From Abelmoschus esculentus (Eukaryota; Streptophyta; Magnoliopsida; Malvales; Malvaceae), in contig JAUCBN010000017.1 in assembly GCA_035048815.1 (NCBI GenBank), positions 15,186,936 through 15,250,935 of the forward strand: a stretch of 64,000 nucleotides of DNA, written 5' to 3'. Shown piece by piece: positions 55,421-64,000 of the stretch (within the stretch, counting starts at the first letter, position 1; each line of letters starts with the position of its first letter). Both the position numbers and the translations under genes were made by a program. The notes beneath the pieces are model-generated. The model saw only the letters and a program-made list of their open reading frames with translations. It did no database searches and was not told the DNA's origin.

Positions 55421-58400
55421 ATGGCCTTCAACTGCTTCTGGGTCACCTTGATTGTCTTCGTTGGAATTTGGGGGGGTGTTTTCTGTGATCAAGATAGTAT
55501 GTGTGATTTGCTCGTTTCATGTTTGTGTAAATGTTTAGCTGAATTTATCCCCATGTTTCTTGCTTTTTATCCGTAGCTGTATTTCCTTGGCTCTTTTTGT
55601 TTTTAAAGCTTTGATTTACGTTTGATTTGCTATGAGGCAGGTTTCTTGAGCTTAACTTGTGGTGGAGCAAGGACTTATGTGGATTCATCTAATATAACAT
55701 GGGTCTCAGATGGTGCTTTCATAGACATAGGCAATGTGAGTACCATTGACTATGTTGAGGATTCGGGTACCTTTTCATCCAGTGTCCCACTTAGATTTTT
55801 CCCCGAATCGAAACGTCGCAATTGTTATAAACTACCAGTAGAAAATATATCATCCATGGTTCTTGTTAGAGCTCAATTTATGTATAACAACTATGATGGA
55901 CGTTGGAAGCCTCCGGTTTTCTTAGTTTCTCTTGGGACAGCTATAACTAGTACGGTAAACTTGACTCACAAGGATCCCTGGATTGAAGAGTTCATATGGC
56001 CAGTGAGTAAGGTAACACTTTTATTTTGCTTGCACGCTATTCCGGAGGGTGGATCGCCGGTTATTTCTTCGCTTGAAGTTCGGCCACTTCCTCAAGGTGC
56101 TTACCAAAGTGGCATGGAAGATTTCCCAAATAAGTCACTTCGTAAGCGTTATCGGGTCAATAGTGGTTACACCAATGGATCACTGAGGTAAGAATGTTTA
56201 ACCACCCTTCTCCATCTATGGTTGCTGTCTTCTGTTACACTGTTTTACTATTAAATTCGGTAAAAACAGGTACCCTACAGATCCGTTTGATCGTATTTGG
56301 GATGCCGATCAAGGTTACTCACCCGTTCATGTTTCACCAGGATTCCACATTCCACTTGACTTGAATTTATCAAGTCTAAACGAGAGCCCTCCTTTGGACA
56401 TACTGCAGACTGCTAGAGTTCTCGCACGAGAAGATGTCTTAAGTTATAAGTTACCTCTAAATACGTTGGGGGACTACTACATTGTCCTATATTTTGCTGA
56501 CATTCTTCCAGTTTCTGCTTCTTTCGATATATTAATCAATGGAGTTGTTCGGAAATCAGAATTCACTATAACAACCTCAGAAAGCAGTACTCTATATTTT
56601 ACACAGAAGGGAATCACAAGCCTGGATATTGCACTTAGGAGAATCAAATTCTACCCTCAAATCAGTGCATTTGAGGTCTATGAAATTGTTGATATTCCGC
56701 CAGAAGCTTCTTCAACTACAGTTTCAGCACTTCAAGTTATTGAGCAGTCTACCGGTCTCAATCTCGGTTGGCAAGATGACCCATGCTTCCCAACTCCATG
56801 GGATCATATTGACTGTGAAGGAAGTACAATAACATCATTGTATGTTCAACCTGAACTGTAAGCTTAGATTTTTGTGTTTTACCTCGGCTAACTACTCATA
56901 TGGACTTATCAATTTTTTCTCTTAGGGACCTTTCGGACATCAACTTGAGATCAATTAGTCCAACATTTGGTGACTTGCTGGATCTTAGAATACTGTAATG
57001 TCTTGAACTGTATTAACTTTTAATAATACGGCATCCTCTAAATAAATACCTCATTCTCTTTCAGGGATTTGCATAACACATCACTTTCAGGAGCATTAAA
57101 AAATCTGGGCAGCATGCAGCTTCTTGAGAAATTGTAATTTCGGTAGAAGAATTCACCTTTTATTAGCATCTTCATTCATGTAGCAAAGACTAATAATATA
57201 TGTCCACTAAATTCTCAGGAATCTAAGTTTCAATCAGCTAACATCCTTTGGTTCTGATTTAAACAGCTTGGTTAACCTTAAAATTCTGTAAGTTCCTATC
57301 TTCTCTAACTATTTGTTGAGATTGTACACTCAAAGGTTATCATATTTTCTCACACAATACTGCATCATTGTTATTTTTCAACATGCAGGGACTTGCATAA
57401 TAACAGTTTACAGGGAATGATTCCGGACGGCTTGGGAGAGTTAGAGAATCTGCATTTGCTGTAAGTGACTTGCATAAACACCGTATTGATTTCTGAAGAA
57501 CTGAACGAAAAACTGTGTTAATTCATTTTTCAGGAACCTGGAGAATAATAAGTTGCAAGGTACCATCCCCCTCTCTTTGAACAGAGAAGGCTTGGAAGTT
57601 AGGTATGGGACTGATATTCTTTTTCTTCTCTCTCTCAGTATATATGCATATATAGCCATATTCATGTGTCCGTATGGATCAACATTTGTACAGAACATCA
57701 GGGAATTTATGTCTTTCCTTCTCGGAAATGGAATGTAACGATGCCTCATTGAATCCTTCAAATGAGACGCCGCAATTTACTATTATTAGCAATAGGAAGC
57801 ACACTCAACATAGGCGGTTAGCCATTATTCTTGGTGCTGCTGGGGGAGCTGTATTTGCTCTGCTTCTTATTTCTCTTTCAGTATTGTTCTACATAAAGAA
57901 AAGGAAAACCGAAGCCACATATAATACAAGTATGTGTCAGTTATTTGCATCATTGTTACCATAAAAATTAACATGATTCATGCATGCTCATTTTTCTCAG
58001 ACTCAGGTGCAGAAATTGATATGCGAAACTGGAATGCCGTGAAAATATTTTCCTACAAAGAAATAAAGTCCGCGACAAACAACTTTAAGGAAGTCATAGG
58101 TCGTGGTGGCTTTGGATCTGTTTACCTTGGAAAGCTATCAGATGGCAAATTGGTGGCTGTAAAAGTGCGGTTCGATCGGACTCAATTGGGTGCAGACTCT
58201 TTTATTAACGAGGTTTATCATTAAACTTTCTCTGATTTCCTTGTCTAACCCATAAATCAGTGTGAGCTCAGTAATTTTCTAGGTATTCATTCATTTTATG
58301 AACTTAATCGAAGATTCTATGCAATCATCTAGACCATTGACAAATGATCATCTTCATGTATTATTTCTGTTTGCCTCATCTTTACTTTCTCTAGTAAGAG

Positions 58401-59754
58401 TTGTTATTCTCATGCCTGCAGGTTCATCTCTTGTCAAAAATTCGACATCAAAATCTTGTATGCTTGGAAGGATTTTGTTATGAATCAAAGCAGCAGATAC
58501 TAGTCTATGAGTATCTACCTGGTGGATCACTGGTTGATCACCTCCATGGTATGCCTTTCTCTTTTATAAAAGACTTAGCATGTCCTTGCTTATCCTTTAA
58601 ATATATACTTCTCATCTGCTAAAAATATGCCCTTGTTTGATCGTGATGTATTGTTTCCAGGTTCAAATAGTCAAAAGGTTTCCTTAAGCTGGGTTCGGAG
58701 ACTGAAAATAGCTGTTGATGCTGCAAAAGGTATGTCTACTGCTCTATCTAGCAACGAGAAGGATTCATGTTTTATGGTTTGAACATTTCATACCAGATGA
58801 AATAGGTTCGATATCATAACTTGCTTTTCTTTCAAAGATAAAGGTCATACAATAGTGAGATTCATTAGCCAAATTCTCTTTAAAGGATTATAAGATCTAA
58901 AACAGAAGCAGCCGTTTCATGGAATTTGTGGGGCTTTTTAGATATTAATGATGCCATACTTTAACATAACCTTCTTGTTTACCACCAATGGTATGTATCT
59001 TCACACTTATTTCTGTTTTTTTTTCAAGGGCTGGACTATTTGCATAACGGGAGCGACCCGAGAATCATACACCGTGATGTCAAGTGCAGTAACATCCTTT
59101 TGGACTCTCAGATGAATGCCAAGGTCTGTGATTTCGGCCTCTCTAAGCAAGTAACTCGAGCCGATGCAACTCATGTGACTACCATTGTCAAAGGCACCGC
59201 TGGCTATTTAGATCCCGAGTAAGTTTTAGTTTCATTAGATCAATACCTTCACTGCACCAAACTCAATTGAGACATGTCATTGTACCATTGACTCATTTCA
59301 TCTGCAGGTATTATTCCACCAAACAGCTGACTGAGAAAAGCGATGTCTACAGTTTCGGTGTTGTACTTTTAGAGCTCATATGTGGAAGAGAACCACTGAG
59401 TCATTCCGGAAGTCCGGATACCTTCAATTTAGTGCTATGGGTAACCAAGTTTTGTCCTAGTCTAGTAACATTAACCTTAGAGTTCAACACTTAGCTCTCT
59501 AAGAGAACTGGTCCATATACTTGGTTCCATTGCAGGCAAAGCCCTACTTGCAGGCAAGTGCATTTGAGATAGTGGACGATAGCTTAAAGGGAACATTCGA
59601 TGCGGAGAGCATGAGAAAGGCAGCCTTAGTTGCTGTAAAATCTGTCGAGAGAGAAGCGTCGTTGAGACCGACCATCGCGGAGGTATTGGCAGAGCTGAAA
59701 GAAGCATACAGTATTCAGCTCTCATATCTTGCATCTATGGGACACTCGGGTTAA
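55421..59754 (+). CDS. Malectin-like/LRR receptor-like kinase (At5g48740-like)
   Basis: Fifteen exons, all GT-AG and in phase: 55421-55496, 55641-56187, 56270-56857, 56926-56994, 57065-57133, 57219-57287, 57389-57460, 57534-57602, 57694-57929, 58001-58212, 58422-58548, 58661-58729, 59029-59218, 59308-59440, 59536-59754; 914 residues. Order: signal peptide (about 1-23), malectin-like ectodomain (about 26-355), DPCFPTPWDHIDC cap, five LRRs each on its own 69/72-bp exon, one membrane span (about 561-586), then a Ser/Thr kinase. Kinase landmarks: GRGGFGSVY (632-640), K653, HRD at 749-751 (RD type), DFG at 769-771 and GTAGYLDPEYY. The kinase looks active. Known relatives include the Arabidopsis gene At5g48740; ligand and pathway unknown. 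Exon 10 has tandem acceptors (CTCAG then ACTCAG), both in frame. Confidence 0.93.
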
Positions 59755-60500
59755 AACTAGTATATATGATGTAAAATGAAGAACAAGTTACAAGGTTTAC
59801 GTCAGAGTGTACTTATATTATAAAGGACATGCGATTCATATCCGTTCAGCCTAAATTTTGTAGTGTGTCTTAATAATTCAATCTGATACATAGTTATAAG
59901 TTTATGTTTTACTTGTATTTTCTTTTAAATGCTTAAAGTGTTACAAATTTATATAATTTTATGTTGATAAGTTATTTATATAAAATTTTATATTTATAAC
60001 TGTGTTGTGTTTATATTTTTTCATGTATTTTAATTATATAAATTTTCATGTCATATATAAAGCGTAAAAACCTAATTGGGCTCGAAAGCCCGATTGAAAT
60101 CGATCAATTTTCTATTAAGTCGATATAGATCCAACCCAAAATTAATTGATCCGAATCGGAGGTCAACTAAACCAAAAAACAAACGATCCAACCCAATATC
60201 TGAACTGAAATCACCATAAACCCAAATTAAAATCAAACCAAACCCAAAACAACCCAAACAAAACTTAAACCAAATATAGTCAAACCTAAAATAACCCAAA
60301 TTGACTAACCCATTTGTCACTTCTATATATACAAGAGAAAGAATCAACTACCCAGCCCATGAACAGATGGAATTTAAAAGGATTCGGACGACAAAGTAGT
60401 AAATCTCACAACACTATTAACGAAAAACTAGAAAATTTGGCAATGCAGACATGTAGATTGAGCTAAAGCAACTTTAACATTCGGCAAGGTGGGAATCAAT
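59755..60500. other. RLK 3' flank and spacer
   Basis: Probable 3' UTR, then AT-rich sequence. 60065-60330 has repeated AACCCAAAT/CCAACCC phrases, reminiscent of the ends of a hAT-type MITE, but no target duplication was found. Confidence 0.4.
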
Positions 60501-60506
60501 ACATAC

Positions 60507-60885
60507 TTGGTAAGGTATTCTTCGAGTATGAGCTAATTGCTGCTTGCTAGATTCCACAAGTTGTAATAACCTGGCCATTTGCCTTTGATACAATCCCATC
60601 TAAGATTCTTCATTTACCATAGATTCCACACATTTAGCAATTGAAATCATCTCTTGCATCAAACAAATAACAGTTTCTAATGTATTGAAAATTTTATGTA
60701 CATTATTTACATGACAGTAAAATAAACAAATATAAATTGTATAAAAACATGTACAACTAAATTCTACATTAAATGTAAGGGGACATAACTAAAACACGAA
60801 ATAATATCTTACTACCTTAAAGTTCTCTGCACTTAGTTGTTCACCTAAGTTATACAAGGAAACCAAATTGGATAAAAATGCCGTT
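60507..60885 (-). pseudogene. Unidentified coding-like relic, possibly two exons
   Basis: On the minus strand about 60507-60690 reads ETVICLMQEMISIAKCVESM, then after one TAG MGLYQRQMARLLQLVESS and KQQLAHTRRIPYQ. Upstream, about 60825-60885 reads LVSLYNLGEQLSAENFK and ends at a possible GT donor. Amino-acid composition looks protein-like and helical. I do not recognise the family, and the two pieces do not join in phase with the splice sites I see. It may be a decayed exon pair or a gene fragment captured by a transposon. Confidence 0.4.
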
Positions 60886-61751
60886 CATTATAATAACACT
60901 GACCAATGTGTATGCCGGAAACCTTATATATTCACAAAAATTCCAAAGGTATCTTCCCATAAAATGATTGCTACCAACTTTGATCTGAAAGGATAATAAT
61001 ACATTAACTAATCTAGTGGGGCACAAGGAAATAAGGCCCCTTCTAAGGAGATCATGGAAAAAGTGGAAGAAAGCACCGAGAAAATGGAGATCTGACCTAT
61101 GTACAAATGCTTCTATATCTGTCCGTGTCTTCTCTTCTCTATACTCTAACGCAGCCATATACATTATCCCCCCAAACCCAAAAAGTAGAAACAAAAACAG
61201 AATGTCCTTTTCAGTGAATTTCTAACCTGCAAATAGCAATGACCTATTTCCACAAACGCTATGCCCTAATTGATAAACCAGCTTCATCTGCACAAAACCC
61301 ACAACTCAATTAGTGTCCACTCTCCATTCAAGTTCAAGAAAATCTAGATATCAAAGAAATAAACAAAAAGAAACTGGAAAGCCAACAGATTTACACCATT
61401 CAAATAGTTACATGCCAAGCACCCACAGCTAGCTAGCGGTAGAAAGTAGCCATCCATAAAAGTTTGAGGAATCAAGCGTAGGGTGCATTGGGAGGGAGAT
61501 AGATAGAAGCTTTAACAAATCTCTTAACAACAATTAGTGGATCATTTATCATCATTGATCTATCACAACAGTATAATAATTCTGCATGTTTTAGTTTTGC
61601 CTATTATGGAAGCCTAAAATATAGTAACACTATATCAGACATGCCTAAATTTTTATATTTTCATTACCTGTACACTGTTGTTACAAAGGCATGCAAACCC
61701 AACCCTACCAGGACCCATCACTGTCAGCACTGCTCCATCAATTATATTACT
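60886..61751 (-). other. Probable 3' UTR or downstream region of the EAF1-like gene
   Basis: On the minus strand a donor-like ACAG|GTAATG lies near 61670 and further weak splice signals near 61225, so the 3' UTR may be spliced. The 114-codon frame at 60850-61194 has no recognised domain. Confidence 0.35.
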
Positions 61752-63394
61752 TCATTCCAGATTAGAATTAGATGGCCTGTGATACAAGCTGCCCTGTACT
61801 GATTGCAGTCGCAGAGTTTGTTGTTGTGTTTGTGGCTGCTTCTGCAATGGCAACTGTTGAAGGGGAGAATTATACTGATCTTGTAGTAATTGCTCCTGTG
61901 GCTGGTAGTGCTGTCGAGCTGGTGGCGGAGTTGGAGATTGTTGTATCTGTGGCTGTTGCAAACACTGTGCTCCAGCATTACTTCCATTTGGGGGTAAGCT
62001 GCCTGATAATTGTCTCTGCCTGGGCCCTTGACTGACAGGTCTTGGATCACTACTAGGTGAAGATGTAAGAGGAGTGTTTCCTATGGATTCTACTTCAGTG
62101 GCCACATTTGGTGCACCAGGATCATACACAGGTTCTAGTGATTTCCACCGAGACCCAATAGAAGGAGAAACAACAGGTACAATGTTGTTAGCTAAATCAG
62201 TACCAGCCTGATGCATTGCCATGGTTGTGGTTACAGCCACCTGTGAAGCATTACTCATGGGCTGTTGACCAACTTGAACTTGTTCAGCTTGAGATTTGCT
62301 GGAAGAATCAGAATTCACTTGTTGTTTCAGTTGATGCATCTTTGGAACACTTGGTTGGTTCTGATTAGCCTGCTTTTGCTTCAGCTGTGATTGTAGCTGT
62401 AAATACTGTTGCTCTGAACCCATAGCTGCTGGCGGCACGGATTGATGCACAGCTGATGGTGTATGACCAGAAGGCACTGGTGAAACCTGGCCTTGAGAAC
62501 TACTATCAGAATGAGAAGCCATCTGCTTGAGTTGCTTTATAGAAGGTGCTGCTGCCCCAGACATTAGCTTCTCCTGTGTCTGGGAATTGTTCAAAGGTTG
62601 AGAAGAAACTAGAGGTTTAGATGGTTGGATAGGGCTAACACATGGCCCAGAATACAAGCTGTGACCTTGCATTGATTGCATCACATGCTCTCCTTTCTCG
62701 GCAGCTTGGTTTCCCGGGATCATGCCAACACCATTCAGATAAGATCAGCAGAAAGATTCTGAGGCATTAGACCTCTTCCCACTCCCTTCAAAGGTTTAGC
62801 TTGCAGTTTAGACTGCATTTGTTGACGCTGAGGGTGGTGCCTGCTAGACTGTTGAAACTGCTGCTGCTGCTGTAGAGATTGCCGCTGCCGTTGCTTTCCT
62901 ATCTGATTGTTCAACCCACTAGCACCAAGTTGGGGGTTCCGACCAAGCCCGTGAGGAGACAGGTGGTGTTTCTGTTGGTTCTGCTTTGAGATGGGAGTCA
63001 TTGGTGAAGATGACGTCAGGGGGAGTGATACTGGCTGATTTGAAGCTTGAGGTTGAATCTGGGAACTATTCTGAAGAGGAGAGATAGGAAGTTGGGTCTG
63101 TGGTTGAACGTGTGGCATCGAAGTGCTAGATGCAGAAATTTGTTGCTGTTGCTGCGGCTGCATTTGCATTTCTTTAGCTAAGCGCATGGCATACATTTGC
63201 TGCTGTGACCCAGTAGCATAATGAGGTTTATTTGGTGCATGGGGCTGCTGTGGAGGCATTTGCTGCTGCTGAGGATGACTAGGGTACGCAGAAGTCAACC
63301 CATTGAAAACAGGAATTCCCTGGTTGTTTCCTTGGGACTGCATTTGGATCTCAGGTACCATCATTTGCCTTTGATTCTCTGGATTGTGGCCAGG
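61752..63394 (-). pseudogene. EAF1: EAF1-like chromatin protein, C-terminal exon, frameshifted
   Basis: On the minus strand the exon begins at 63394 after a TTTTAATAG acceptor and reads PGHNPENQRQMMVPEIQMQ. It then has long Gln/Pro/Ser-rich stretches (QQQMYAMRLAKEMQMQ, GLNNQIGKQRQRQ, KGVGRG) and ends HRPSNSNLE before TAA. This matches what I remember of the C-terminal tail of plant EAF1A/EAF1B, the scaffold of the NuA4 histone acetyltransferase complex; its HSA and SANT domains would lie beyond the right edge. The frame closes at TGA 62735-62737 and reopens one frame over (MIPGNQAAEKGE, from 62723), so a small indel has broken the tail. This may be a decaying paralogue, a truncated but functional allele, or an assembly error. 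Confidence 0.72.
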
Positions 63395-64000
63395 CTATTA
63401 AAATAGGAAAAGGGGGGAAAATAGTCATCTTAATTTAAAGACGAGCAGACAAATGTCAAATCAACTGCATTTTTATACTCAGAGGAATACTTTAAAGCTT
63501 AAGAGAGTAGAATAATATAAAACAAAATAATACAAGTGAAAAATCTATTCATATCAACAATTAATTGCAGAATGGTATTGTCTATCAGTCAAACCAGAAT
63601 ACCATCCAATTTGATGGGATTGAGGTCAACAAACACCTAATCCAGCCTGCAAATTTCTTGAATTTCAGCAAGTTGTTACATCTAATCAGAAGCCATTGAA
63701 GCCTGCAATCAAGCCTATACTAATTCCTGAATTTCAGCATGTCATTAAATCTAAAGGCAGTGTTTATCTAGATACCCACAATTCATTCTCTTTCTGATTG
63801 TTAACAAGAGAACCATGATAAAGAAAATTTTATTTTGATGGGATTTTAATTTTTAACAGTAAGCAATCCTCAAATTACCCACGTTCAGGACCCAAAAAAC
63901 TACAATAATATATGAACAAATTTTTGGGGGAAATATTGATGCTGTTTTTTTGTCTGTAACAATTAACCATTTATATCGGACAAAAGAAGCCCAAGCCACA
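63395..64000 (-). other. Intron of the EAF1-like gene at the window edge
   Basis: Upstream of the final exon on the minus strand. AT-rich with T tracts leading into the acceptor. A short direct repeat GAATTTCAGCA/GAATTTCAGCATG occurs at 63660 and 63730. No exon was recognised. Confidence 0.45.

Overview
This is plant nuclear DNA. The coding regions are interrupted by GT-AG introns, long AT-rich spacers separate sparse genes, and plant-only gene families are present (a CLE/TDIF peptide, a KRP cell-cycle inhibitor, an LRR receptor-like protein and a malectin-LRR receptor kinase). Gene and repeat character fit a eudicot. Malvaceae, cotton-like, is my best guess from general resemblance; nothing here proves it.

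Host genes, left to right: a five-exon plant-specific gene of unknown function (2875-4101, +); a CLE41/CLE44-type gene whose last residues are the TDIF dodecapeptide plus one Arg (11683-12039, +); a PPPDE-family (DeSI-like) isopeptidase gene (15336-16684, -, with a 5'-leader intron reaching about 17415); a KRP3-like CDK inhibitor (21696-23276, +) that seems to have lost its usual N-terminus; a large intronless LRR receptor-like protein (29843-33001, -); a 15-exon malectin/LRR receptor-like kinase (55421-59754, +); and the Gln-rich C-terminal exon of an EAF1-like chromatin protein (61752-63394, -), frameshifted and running off the right edge.

Mobile DNA dominates the rest. The main item is an Ogre/Tat-type Ty3-gypsy element of about 19.2 kb (34332-53550). 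It has TG...CA LTRs of about 2.98 kb, an ATATT target-site duplication, a primer-binding site, an extra ORF1 ahead of gag (plant-mobile-domain-like plus coiled coil), gag, protease with DNG, RT with YVDD, RNase H, integrase and a 3' tandem-repeat zone. A 209-nt candidate intron between protease and RT joins the two frames exactly. The coding region is decayed by stops and frameshifts. A 1,062-bp solo LTR with TSD GTTAA is nested in its 5' LTR; a relative with TSD CAAGT lies at 28322-29484.

Smaller elements with visible target duplications include three hAT-type MITEs, a fourth with a poorer TSD, and a Mutator-type foldback MITE. Degenerate LINE pieces (RT, zf-RVT and RNase H) are scattered on both strands. 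A dispersed family carrying telomere-like GGGTTTAGGG tracts and short hairpins recurs near the left end and again around 54.2 kb. I found no CRISPR array, rRNA gene or convincing tRNA.
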